Assembly: GCA_017517665.1 (NCBI GenBank)
Contig: JAFWYP010000007.1
Span: forward strand, 1 to 64,000
DNA: 64,000 nucleotides
Reading direction: 5' to 3'
From: Clostridia bacterium
GTDB taxonomy: Bacteria > Bacillota > Clostridia > Oscillospirales > Acutalibacteraceae
Part shown: piece by piece, positions 52,767-60,996 of the stretch
Layout: the number at the start of each line of letters is the position of its first letter
Position numbering within the stretch: position 1 is the stretch's first letter
Made by a program: the position numbers and the translations under genes
The notes under the pieces: model-generated
Database searches by the model: none
Seen by the model: only the letters and a program-made list of their open reading frames with translations
What the model was told of the DNA's origin: nothing

Positions 52767-55700
52767 GAAGATTCTTGCGACAGTTTTGTGTGTTATCATG
52801 GTGTTCGGTTCGGCGCCGCTTTCGGGATTGGTTGGGCTTGACTTGCCCGAATTCAATCTCTTTACACCCAAGGCTTCTGCGGCAACTTACAGCGGTACTT
52901 GCGGTGATAATCTTACATGGACTCTTGATACGAATACAGGTCGACTTATTATAAATGGTTCAGGTGAAATGTATGATTGGATATCGGGTTCATCCGTTCC
53001 GTGGTATTCATATCGGTCATATATCGAAAAAGTAAGAATCAGTAACAGCGTAACAAGCATAGGCGAATATGCGTTCTACGACTGCTCTGGTCTCACAAGC
53101 ATAACAATTCCCGACAGCGTAACAAGCATAGGCAAATATGCGTTCTACTACTGCTCTGGTCTCTCAAGAATAACAATCCCAGACGGCGTAACAAGCATAG
53201 GCGTTTCTGCGTTCTATGGATGCACCAAACTCACAAGCATAACAATTCCCGACGGCGTAACAAGCATAGGCGGTTCTGCGTTCTGGGACTGCTATGGTCT
53301 CACAAGCATAACAATTCCCGACAGTGTAACAAGCATAGGCGGTTCTGCGTTCTATGGATGCACCAAACTCACAAGCATAACAATTCCCGACAGTGTAACA
53401 AGCATAGGTTATCGTGCGTTCTTCAGATGCACCGGTCTCACAAGAATAACAATCGGTAGTGGCGTAACAAGCATTGGCGAAAGAGCGTTCTATGGATGCA
53501 CCGGTCTCACAAGCATAACAATTCCCGACAGTGTAACAAGCATAGGTTATCTTGCGTTCTCAAATTGCGACAGTTTGGAAAAAATATATTATGCAGGGAC
53601 GCCCGAACAATGGGAAGCTATTTCTGTTGGTGAAAATAATGACAGTTTGCCGAATATAATTATTTTTGAGTGCAACTCAGAAAGACCTTATTACCAAAAA
53701 GGAAGATGTGGCGAAAATCTTGAATGGATTTTATATGCTGATGGCGAACTTGTAATCAATGGTACAGGTGGTATGAAAGATTGGTCTTCAAAGACAAGTA
53801 CTCCTTGGTATAAGTGGATCTCACAAATAAAATCTGTAAGTGTTGACAATGGTGTAACAAGCATAGGTAAATATGCGTTCGATGGTTGCACCGATCTCAC
53901 GAGCATAACAATTCCCGACAGCGTAACAAGCATAGGCGAATCTGCGTTCTATGGATGCACCGGTCTCAAAGATGTTTATTATAACGGAAGCGGCAGGGAC
54001 TGGGAGAAAATTGAAATTAGGAGTAATAATTCTCTATTAAGCCAAGCAACAAAACATTATACATATTATTATATTACTTGGATTACAGCCAGTGAAGCAA
54101 TCGAGGAAAAGGTTAAGGTTGGTGATCGCATAATTCTGCCTGCCGAGCCTCAAAAAGAAGGATATTCCTTTGTCGGCTGGGATAAGGTTGTTCCTGAAAC
54201 GATGCCTGCAAACAATCTTGAATTTGTTGCGGAATGGTCGATTAATTCTCATACTGTAACTTGGATTGTTGATGGAAATGAAACTGTTGATACATACAAT
54301 TACGGCGACACAATCGTTAAACCTGCTGATCCCGAGAAGGTTGGTTATACATTCACAGATTGGGGTGCTGAAATTTCCACAACAGTTCCGGATGAAGATT
54401 TAGTATTCACTGCAACGTGGCAGGCGAAGGAATACAATGTAACATGGAATGTTGATGGCGAAATATCAACAGATACTTATTATTTTGATGATGCAATCAC
54501 TGCTCCCACTCCTGAAAAAGACGGATATTTCTTCATCGGTTGGGATAAAGTTGTTCCCGATACAATGCCTGCAGAATCTCTTGAGTTTGTTGCTCAATGG
54601 AGCAAGGTTGAATATGAATTTGAGTTTGATGGAAATGGCATAATTATCACAGCGGCAAAGGACGCAAGCGGTGACATTGAAATACCTGCAATAATCAACG
54701 GCTATCCTGTAATTGCTATTGATGAATGTGCGTTTGCAGGTAGTGATATCACAAGCGTTACAATTTTCGAAGGTGTTGAGTCAATCGGTTTGTTTGCTTT
54801 TGCTTACTGTGATAAGCTTGAAACAGTAAACATCCCCTCAAGCGTAACCGAAATAGATTATGGTGCATTCTCGGGTTGCTCAAATATTGAAACAATCAAT
54901 ATTTCCGCTGATAACAACAACTTCGTAACAGATGAATACGGCGTTGTTTATACAGAGGGATTCATTGAACTTGTTTATGCTCCTGCAAAATCTGTGGGCG
55001 AAGCGTATGCTATGCGCTCAACTGCAACTTATATCTATCCGTTCGCATTCTCGGATTGCTCTGATTTTGCTCTCACAATTTCAGATAATCTTTCTGACGA
55101 GGATGCAGATGAATTCCTGCTTTATATTTCTGTAAATGAGTTTATTACAAACGACAGCTGCATTAATTTCAAAGCGGTTGACGGAGTGCTTTATAACAAG
55201 GCGGTAACAAAACTTTATAAATATCCGGTTGACAACAAGCGTGAATTCTATGCTCTTCCGAGCAGCGTAACAACAATTGCTGATGCAACTGCTTTTGTTT
55301 GCGTAGATACGGCATTTTATCTTTTTGTTGATGAAGACATTATTATAGCAGGTGTCGATGAGATTTTCAAAACACCTGAAAATCTTACTCTTCATATTGA
55401 TTACGCAAGCGAATTTACAGTTGATCATTTTACTATGACACTTTTGGGCCCTGCTCACGTTTGTGTAGGTGATATCACAAAAGCGGATGCTGACGCACTT
55501 AACGAAAATGCAGAGGAAATCATTGCTGAGCAGGAAGAAATTTGGGATGAGATTGAGCCTGAACTCACTCCCGGCACAGATGAATATGATTTCATGAAGG
55601 CTTATGTTTTGGGTTATATTGATATGATAACCAACTATGTTGATTGCGAAAACAATCATACCCGCCTTCACAAATATGCGGCAGTTGTTGAAAAAGATGA

Positions 55701-56991
55701 AGGCAACTGCACAAACGATGGATGCACAAATTACAAGTGCGTATGTGGCTATGAGTTTACAGAAGCAATCACAGCACCCGGTCATAATTACGTTGCTGTT
55801 GTAACTGCTCCCACTTGCACAAAAGAAGGTTATACAACTCATACTTGCTCTGCTTGCGGCGATACATACGTTAATGATGAAGTTGTTAAACTCGGGCACA
55901 ACTATGACACAGTTGTAACCGACCCCACTTGCACAAAAGAAGGTTATACAACTTATACTTGCTCTGCTTGCGGCGATACATACGTTAATGATGAAGTGTC
56001 TGCAACAGGTCACTCACATGAATCTAAAGTAACCAAAGAGCCGACTTGCACAACAACCGGCATAAAAACATTTACCTGCCATTGCGGTGATAGCTATACA
56101 GAGATTATCAAGGCCAACGGTCACACCAAGGGAGAATGGGAATATATCGGCGGTAAGGAATATGCAAAGAACTGCACGGTGTGCGGAGATAAGCTTGAAA
56201 GCAAAATTGTTACTGTAAATATGATGATCAATGGTGAGAATGTGAACAAAACTCAGATTCTCAACAAGTCGACAGCAACAGTTGTCGCAACGGTTACAGA
56301 TAATTTTACAAATAATCTTGTGTTTGCTTCATCTGATGACAGCATAGTTTCGATTGACGCAAACGGCAACATAATTGCAAATGATGTTGGCAAGGCAACC
56401 GTTACCGTTACAATCAGCGGCACTGCAATTTCCGATAGCATTGAGGTTGAAGTTTTGCCTCGCGATTTTACTATCACTTGGAATGTAAACGGTAAGGTGA
56501 CAAAGCAAACAATTAAGGAATATGCATCTATTACTCCGAACATTGATACAAAACGTCCCGGATACAAGTTTGTAGGATGGGATTCTGAAGTTCCTTCTAC
56601 CATGCCTGCCAAAAACCTTTCATTTACTGCAAAATTCGAACTCTCGTTCAAGATGTCAATCCGCAAACCTTCGACCACAACCATCAGCTACGGCGATAGC
56701 ATTATTCTCCACGCAGATATGAACGAAGCCCTTCCGAGCGGCTGGACAGTCAAGTGGACGGCGGACAACGGCAACTTCTCTTATTCGGCTAACGGCGAAA
56801 CCTGCACTATCACTCCGAGCAAGAGCGGTGACACAACCTTTACCGCAACGGTTTATGACGAAAACGGAAACGAAATCAGCAAAGACACTCAGACAATGAA
56901 GTCAAAAGCAGGTTTCTTTGATAAGTTTGCCGCTTTCTTCAGAAAACTGTTTGGTATGACGAAGATTATTCAGCAGTCAATCAATTTCTAA
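52753..56991 (+). CDS. Large BspA-type leucine-rich-repeat surface protein with InlB-like repeats
   Basis: 1412 residues, secreted. Signal peptide about 1-44 (ends ASAATY). LRR array 1 is about residues 91-275: eight 23-residue units of the ITIPDSVTSIG-AF-CxxLTS type. Arrays 2 (about 360-420) and 3 (about 655-720) have two units each. InlB/Listeria-Bacteroides-type repeats (GYxFxGWDKVVPxTMPA) occur at about 439-615 and 1237-1296. A Cys-rich region with CSACGDTYVNDEV repeats spans 970-1150 and a Big_2-like Ig domain about 1155-1236. The C-terminus ends GFFDKFAAFFRKLFG; no LPXTG or S-layer motif is seen. GGAGG lies before the ATG. Likely adhesion cargo; function is inference. Confidence 0.93.
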   Translation: MKMFKKILATVLCVIMVFGSAPLSGLVGLDLPEFNLFTPKASAATYSGTCGDNLTWTLDTNTGRLIINGSGEMYDWISGSSVPWYSYRSYIEKVRISNSVTSIGEYAFYDCSGLTSITIPDSVTSIGKYAFYYCSGLSRITIPDGVTSIGVSAFYGCTKLTSITIPDGVTSIGGSAFWDCYGLTSITIPDSVTSIGGSAFYGCTKLTSITIPDSVTSIGYRAFFRCTGLTRITIGSGVTSIGERAFYGCTGLTSITIPDSVTSIGYLAFSNCDSLEKIYYAGTPEQWEAISVGENNDSLPNIIIFECNSERPYYQKGRCGENLEWILYADGELVINGTGGMKDWSSKTSTPWYKWISQIKSVSVDNGVTSIGKYAFDGCTDLTSITIPDSVTSIGESAFYGCTGLKDVYYNGSGRDWEKIEIRSNNSLLSQATKHYTYYYITWITASEAIEEKVKVGDRIILPAEPQKEGYSFVGWDKVVPETMPANNLEFVAEWSINSHTVTWIVDGNETVDTYNYGDTIVKPADPEKVGYTFTDWGAEISTTVPDEDLVFTATWQAKEYNVTWNVDGEISTDTYYFDDAITAPTPEKDGYFFIGWDKVVPDTMPAESLEFVAQWSKVEYEFEFDGNGIIITAAKDASGDIEIPAIINGYPVIAIDECAFAGSDITSVTIFEGVESIGLFAFAYCDKLETVNIPSSVTEIDYGAFSGCSNIETINISADNNNFVTDEYGVVYTEGFIELVYAPAKSVGEAYAMRSTATYIYPFAFSDCSDFALTISDNLSDEDADEFLLYISVNEFITNDSCINFKAVDGVLYNKAVTKLYKYPVDNKREFYALPSSVTTIADATAFVCVDTAFYLFVDEDIIIAGVDEIFKTPENLTLHIDYASEFTVDHFTMTLLGPAHVCVGDITKADADALNENAEEIIAEQEEIWDEIEPELTPGTDEYDFMKAYVLGYIDMITNYVDCENNHTRLHKYAAVVEKDEGNCTNDGCTNYKCVCGYEFTEAITAPGHNYVAVVTAPTCTKEGYTTHTCSACGDTYVNDEVVKLGHNYDTVVTDPTCTKEGYTTYTCSACGDTYVNDEVSATGHSHESKVTKEPTCTTTGIKTFTCHCGDSYTEIIKANGHTKGEWEYIGGKEYAKNCTVCGDKLESKIVTVNMMINGENVNKTQILNKSTATVVATVTDNFTNNLVFASSDDSIVSIDANGNIIANDVGKATVTVTISGTAISDSIEVEVLPRDFTITWNVNGKVTKQTIKEYASITPNIDTKRPGYKFVGWDSEVPSTMPAKNLSFTAKFELSFKMSIRKPSTTTISYGDSIILHADMNEALPSGWTVKWTADNGNFSYSANGETCTITPSKSGDTTFTATVYDENGNEISKDTQTMKSKAGFFDKFAAFFRKLFGMTKIIQQSINF

Positions 56992-57010
56992 AGTTTATAC
57001 CTCAATCAAC

Positions 57011-57039
57011 AAAGAGCTCACCTTCGGGTGGGCTCTTTT
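57011..57039 (+). terminator. Terminator of the LRR gene
   Basis: Twelve-pair stem AAAGAGCTCACC/GGTGGGCTCTTT (one G-U) with TTCG loop and a short T-run, 20 bases after the stop. Confidence 0.9.
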
Positions 57040-57050
57040 GAAATATGAGA

Positions 57051-57079
57051 AAAGCCCGTCAAAAGACGAGCTTTTTTGA
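57051..57079 (+). terminator. Second terminator hairpin in tandem
   Basis: AAAGCCCGTC/GACGAGCTTT (one mismatch), AAAA loop, then a T-run. It backs up the first one and insulates the right end. Confidence 0.85.
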
Positions 57080-57128
57080 TGAATTATATTCTGCAGGAAA
57101 TCCTGCGCCAAAAGTACGGCGTTGTTTG

Positions 57129-57148
57129 TTCTAACAAAATTCTAACAA
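57129..57148 (+). repeat. Right candidate integrase arm-type site
   Basis: TTCTAACAAAATTCTAACAA, identical and co-oriented with the left copy at 48118-48137, 144 bases inside the right att repeat. The rest of 57080-57291 shows no gene. Confidence 0.75.
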
Positions 57149-57291
57149 ACGGACGAAAAATGAGTTTTTGCATGAATCCAAGCATATCAACACTTGCAGA
57201 AATTGACCTTTTGGTTTCTTGAACTGAACTTTTGTCAGATAATTCTGCAAGGTTCCACCAAATGGAATGCAATTCCACTATCTGAGTGTCC

Positions 57292-57337
57292 CTACGAACC
57301 AAAAGGTCAGGGGTTCGAATCCCTTGCAGCGCGCCAT
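57292..57337 (+). repeat. Right attachment site (tRNA-Arg 3' remnant)
   Basis: 46 bases identical to 47999-48044, consisting of the tRNA-Arg 3' half without its 5' half; the bases before it differ from a tRNA, so it is not a gene. Confidence 0.95.
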
Positions 57338-57338
57338 C

Positions 57339-57382
57339 TCGAGTGTTCATAACGGATTCAAGTTGTGAACACTCGATTTTTT
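57339..57382 (+). terminator. Original terminator of the tRNA-Arg gene
   Basis: Perfect 11-bp stem TCGAGTGTTCA/TGAACACTCGA followed by six T, directly after the right att repeat. The rest up to 57495 holds no gene. Confidence 0.92.
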
Positions 57383-57495
57383 GTATGTGAAAACAAATAA
57401 TCCGAAGACTTCACCAATCGGTAAAAGTTTCGGATTATTTTTTTAATTATAACGAAACATTAAAATTCCGTATGCTCATTCGGTAAAATGCGGTG

Positions 57496-58218
57496 TTATG
57501 CGGAAAATTTTTCAACAAACTCTATGATAGGTGTATTGTCGTCCAGTCCGTGTGGATGGTGTGCACAGTTTACTTTGCCGACGGAAACAATTATTCCACC
57601 GTTTTCCCGATAATACTTTTCAAGAACAGCACCGTTTTCTTCGTAAGGAACAATATTATCGGAATCTCCGTACACAAGTATAACGGGAATCCCGTTCTCC
57701 AGAAGCAATTGCATTTTATCAATGGGATGCTCTCGGTAGCAGATAAGCTGCGACAAATCCATGCCGGTCGCTTCTATAAATTCCGGCAGCATTTCATTAT
57801 TTGCTTTTCCGAAGCCGGCGGGGCACGAAAGGAGATTCATTACCGGCGCATCAAGATAAAGAGCCGAAACACATTCCGGGTATTTTGCTGCGAATTTGCT
57901 TGCTATCAGTCCACCGCAGCTCATGCCGACGGGAACACATTTTTTATATAAGCCGTATTCTTCCGATAAATATGCGGCAAAACGCTTTTTTAAATCAAGA
58001 TCTTCATCAAGACACCAACGGGTAATGTTTTTTATAAAGGCAAGATGCCAACCCTTTTTCACCATTTCAATTTCAAATTCCGGAAAAGCGCCGAAATATT
58101 CAGTTTTTAACAACCAGTTTTTGTTTCCGTTTGCATTTTCGGGTAAAACAAGAACAGCCTCTCTTCCTTCAAACAGAAAATCAAGTCGCTTAAAGCCATT
58201 CCAGATTGATTCAGTCAT
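57496..58218 (-). CDS. Alpha/beta hydrolase (prolyl-oligopeptidase-like esterase)
   Basis: 240 residues with the nucleophile elbow PVGMSCGGLIASKFA (Ser near 99), acid region VILVYGDSDNIVPYEE and a His-rich end VNCAHHPHGLDD that supplies the catalytic His. The fold and HHPHG ending recall family-9 peptidase-like or sugar-ester hydrolases. No signal peptide is present. Its neighbours (SGNH hydrolase and GPH transporter) suggest deacylation of an imported sugar. Substrate is inference. Confidence 0.85.
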   Translation of the reverse strand: MTESIWNGFKRLDFLFEGREAVLVLPENANGNKNWLLKTEYFGAFPEFEIEMVKKGWHLAFIKNITRWCLDEDLDLKKRFAAYLSEEYGLYKKCVPVGMSCGGLIASKFAAKYPECVSALYLDAPVMNLLSCPAGFGKANNEMLPEFIEATGMDLSQLICYREHPIDKMQLLLENGIPVILVYGDSDNIVPYEENGAVLEKYYRENGGIIVSVGKVNCAHHPHGLDDNTPIIEFVEKFSA

Positions 58219-58311
58219 TCAACCACCGCCTTTATTGAATTATTGCTCATTTTTTGATATTCTTTCGTTTTCAGCTTTGTTTTTGTTACAATAGTCTTTC
58301 AGACACAGTAT

Positions 58312-58941
58312 TTATATGTGTTTTCCAATAACTTTCTGTAATTCTTCTTTAATAATATGATGTCCTTCGATAGTGGGATGAATGCCGTCAGCGGTCCAAT
58401 AACCTGTGTTACCGTCAGCGGATAATTCGTCAAATCTGTTCTGAAGCGGAACAAAATCAAAATCAAATTTTTCTGCAATTTGCTTTGATATTTCAGCCAT
58501 TTTTCTTACTTCGGAATTAAAATCAGTCCATAATTTTTCTGTGCAGGCACCTTTTAAGATAAAAGGTTCTAAAATTATAATTTTAATTTCAGGCAAGCTT
58601 TCTTTGATTTCATCAATGAGCATCTCATAAATCATTCTGAATTTTTTCGGACTGACACCGCAGTTCATAGTAAGTTCGTGAGAAACATCGTTGACACCTA
58701 TGAGAATTGACATATAATCGGGTTTTAAATTTATTATATCTTCCTTGATTCGGGCATAAACATCGGTAATTCTGTCTCCGCTTTTGCCGCGATTGATGAA
58801 TTTGATTTCATCTTTGTTGTTCTTTTCAAATTCAGAAGCTATAAAAAACGCATATCCGCAGCCTAAGCCGGAATTGATCTGCTCCTCATCATCTCTGTTT
58901 GCATCTGTTATTGAATCACCCTGAAATAAAAATGTTTTCAT
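58312..58941 (-). CDS. SGNH/GDSL-family hydrolase
   Basis: A 209-residue esterase, probably a carbohydrate deacetylase. Blocks: FQGDSITDA (nucleophile Ser), NRGKSGDRITD (Gly), IGVNDVSHEL (Asn) and TADGIHPTIEGHHII with the Asp/His pair. All four SGNH residues are present. ATG 58941 is chosen because GGAGAGA lies upstream; the longer frame has no site. It is 54 bases behind the GPH transporter. A decayed relative lies at 60653-60745. Confidence 0.92.
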   Translation of the reverse strand: MKTFLFQGDSITDANRDDEEQINSGLGCGYAFFIASEFEKNNKDEIKFINRGKSGDRITDVYARIKEDIINLKPDYMSILIGVNDVSHELTMNCGVSPKKFRMIYEMLIDEIKESLPEIKIIILEPFILKGACTEKLWTDFNSEVRKMAEISKQIAEKFDFDFVPLQNRFDELSADGNTGYWTADGIHPTIEGHHIIKEELQKVIGKHI

Positions 58942-58995
58942 ATTTATCTCTCCATATATTTTGCGGACCCTAATATACAGAGTCCGCAATTAAAA

Positions 58996-60510
58996 TTATT
59001 TAACAATAAACTGTGAATCTGCGATTTCCGCAATTTCTTCTGCTGTGGTTGCTGTTTTCATCATTTCGGCAACCCTGCTTCTTCTTTCGCGAAGTTCAGC
59101 ATACATCTGATCACGCTTTTCGGCCGTGATGGGATAGAAAAGCTTGGGAACTATACCGAGAGCACCTGTGATGCGGGGAATACCCGTGCCAAGAGCAAAA
59201 ATCCACCATTTTGTTCTGTCACTCTGTGTTCCGATAGTAGCACCCTGAACGTAACCGATACCCTTAAGAATGAGGCTGTTAATACTGCCCATAACTGCCA
59301 TCTGAAGCTTTGCGATTGTTGTTTGTGCAACACCGAGCATAGCTTCTGCACGGTAGCCATTCTTCCATTCGCAGTAGTCCATTGTTTCGTTGCCAATTTC
59401 TGCGGGAACAACTCGTCTTAAGCCGTAAACACACATTTCGAAGATTTCTTCAATACCCATCATTGGCAGAATAATATGCTTTTTCTGGAAGTTGTTATTG
59501 ATTGAACCTAATCCGAAAACAGTCAACCACAGGAAGTCAGTCCAGGCATCTTCGAAAATCCACAGAGCCTTTGTTGAAAATCTCTTTCTGAGAGGCTCGA
59601 CGAAGCTGTAGCTGATAAATTTAATCGGGAAGGCAGGAATACCGACAATGGTTTGCCAGGTGATAGAGCCGATAACGTCAATATAGAAGTTTGCTCGGCC
59701 AGTGCCGACAGAGAAACCGTTGAAGAAATTTGAAAGCACACAAATAAACATAGGCTTATTTGTGACGATAGCTTTCAATCCTTGAATTACGCTCGGTTTT
59801 TTAATGGTCTGCGCAACTCTTTCTCTTGTAGTGAGGAAGAAATAAAGGCAGAAGACAGCACCGAGAACTGCAAATGAAATACCGAAGGTTGCGAAAAGCT
59901 TGGGAAGCTTTATCTTAATCTTGTTGTTGATTACAAGGTCATAGATGATACCGAAAATCTGCCTCGGAACATCTTCGACGAAATGCGACATTAGATTAGC
60001 CGTCGCAATAAGCCTCGAACGGTCCAACGGTTCAGGCGTTATCGTTGAGCCGAAACCTGAACGGGCAATGCCGGTGAAGGTGTTGGCGGTTTCGGTAATG
60101 ATTGACATTGCAAAATAGAAAATCCATTTGGGAAGGTAATCTCCCGGAGTATCGGGGAAGATAAAGGGAATCAACCAATACCATAATCCCAAAATAGTGA
60201 GGGGAAACTGAGCGAGAAGAAGATAGGGTCTGAATTTACCCCAACGGGTTCTGGTCTTTTCAACAATAACGCCGATAAAGGTATCGTTGAAAGTGTCCCA
60301 TACAGTTGCAACAATGTTCTGAATTGCAAGATAGCTGAAATCGATTTTGACAACATCATATATGTATCGCTCTTTGAAATCGTTGATATTCAGGCTCTGA
60401 GCAGTATCCTCAAGAACATAAGCAACAGTTTCTTTTATGCCGACAAATCGTCTGTTTTTAAGGAGAACGGAATTATCGGTAGTTTCAACAATCTCTCTTT
60501 CTGTTGACAT
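58996..60510 (-). CDS. GPH-type sugar:cation symporter (MFS superfamily)
   Basis: A 504-residue membrane transporter with about twelve helices. The GPH signature is WDTFNDTFIGVIVEKTRTRWGKFRPYLL (shown partly as WDTFNDTFIGVIVEKTRT and RWGKFRPYLL), as in MelB-like sugar or glucuronide carriers. The C-terminal tail (about 475-504) is charged and ends in an acidic helix. It likely brings in the glycoside that the two hydrolases downstream process. The upstream AraC regulator is divergent, about 490 bases away. Confidence 0.88.
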   Translation of the reverse strand: MSTEREIVETTDNSVLLKNRRFVGIKETVAYVLEDTAQSLNINDFKERYIYDVVKIDFSYLAIQNIVATVWDTFNDTFIGVIVEKTRTRWGKFRPYLLLAQFPLTILGLWYWLIPFIFPDTPGDYLPKWIFYFAMSIITETANTFTGIARSGFGSTITPEPLDRSRLIATANLMSHFVEDVPRQIFGIIYDLVINNKIKIKLPKLFATFGISFAVLGAVFCLYFFLTTRERVAQTIKKPSVIQGLKAIVTNKPMFICVLSNFFNGFSVGTGRANFYIDVIGSITWQTIVGIPAFPIKFISYSFVEPLRKRFSTKALWIFEDAWTDFLWLTVFGLGSINNNFQKKHIILPMMGIEEIFEMCVYGLRRVVPAEIGNETMDYCEWKNGYRAEAMLGVAQTTIAKLQMAVMGSINSLILKGIGYVQGATIGTQSDRTKWWIFALGTGIPRITGALGIVPKLFYPITAEKRDQMYAELRERRSRVAEMMKTATTAEEIAEIADSQFIVK

Positions 60511-60652
60511 AATTTCACCCGACTTTCTGTGATTTGAATAAATAGTTGTTTGAAAATTTTAACGGTTTTTGCTGCAATGCTGATCAGAACAGAGTCTTTG
60601 TGCCTGCGTTGTATTCCCACAGAGTAAAGGGATTATGTTTTTCTTTTTCAAA

Positions 60653-60745
60653 TCAATCATTCTTAACAGCTTTGAGCCATTCTTCCGCAATAATCATATG
60701 ACCCGCTATGGTGGGATGAGTTCCGTCCCGGATAAAATATTCAAT
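60653..60745 (-). pseudogene. Decayed C-terminal fragment of an SGNH hydrolase
   Basis: The minus strand reads RIEYFIRDGTHPTIAGHMII then AEEWLKAVKND and a TGA stop. The DGTHPTIAGH block is the Asp/His motif of SGNH hydrolases and resembles DGIHPTIEGH in the intact gene at 58312-58941. No start or upstream motifs remain; an in-frame TAA lies further upstream. Confidence 0.75.
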
Positions 60746-60894
60746 TCTTGATCTTTCTGTATTTTCTTGATTTTATTGCAGTCTGTTGAAAATACAGGAA
60801 TTACCGCTGTTAAACAATGCAAAAGCAAGATTTGCCAAAATAATTATTCCATTGTACTCCTTATATATTAGATTTTATCATTTTATACAGGAAA

Positions 60895-60931
60895 AATAAA
60901 GGTCATTATTAGAGGAAAAAGTGTCCTTATT
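60895..60931 (+). promoter_or_regulatory. Two direct-repeat half-sites, probable AraC-family operator
   Basis: AATAAAGGTCATTATT (60895-60910) and AAAAAGTGTCCTTATT (60916-60931) match at 12 of 16 positions and start exactly 21 bases apart, two helical turns. They end 13 bases before the -35 box of the araC promoter. Confidence 0.7.
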
Positions 60932-60944
60932 TGCAACAAAAGAG

Positions 60945-60973
60945 TTGAAATAGCATCCGCAATTAGTTATACT
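60945..60973 (+). promoter_or_regulatory. Promoter of the AraC-family regulator
   Basis: TTGAAA, 17 bases, TATACT; 23 bases before the ATG. Confidence 0.85.
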
Positions 60974-60996
60974 GTGTGTAAGAGGCGGTGATTGTT

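Larger units (their letters stand above)
47999..57337. mobile_element. Integrated mobilizable element in tRNA-Arg(ACG)
   Basis: About 9.3 kb between perfect 46-nt repeats. Contents from left: terminator, integrase (minus), structured non-coding block, excisionase-like gene (minus), Mob/Pre relaxase (minus), stem-loop block, then on the plus strand a frameshifted SIR2-like gene and a 1412-residue surface protein. Integrase plus relaxase without transfer machinery suits an integrative mobilizable element that needs a helper. The left terminal region supplies a substitute 3' flank and terminator for the tRNA. Confidence 0.93.
60511..60996. other. Intergenic region between transporter and araC
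   Basis: Holds a decayed SGNH fragment (60653-60745), two regulator half-sites (60895-60931) and the araC promoter (60945-60973). A further short in-frame stretch on the minus strand (60596-60652, reading HNPFTLWEYNAG and ending TGA) directly follows the SGNH stop in the same frame and may be another gene remnant. Confidence 0.6.

Noticed and set aside
53220-53459. Alternative-frame ORF of 79 residues inside the LRR array
   Set aside because: Open only because the 69-base repeat units keep another frame free of stops; the real frame continues through it.
53040-53570. Tandem near-identical repeats considered as a CRISPR array
   Set aside because: Repeats are 69 bases, contiguous, in one open frame and encode leucine-rich units; no spacers and no cas genes.
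55081-56013. 310-residue antisense frame in the LRR gene
   Set aside because: Low-complexity, Cys/Ile-rich translation opposite a clear coding sequence; no start signal.
57084-57350. Minus-strand frame of 88 residues over the right att site, with similar ones at 47878-48066 and 13674-13925
   Set aside because: These are the well-known false proteins (containing GIRTPDLLVR-type strings) produced by translating tRNA genes backwards.
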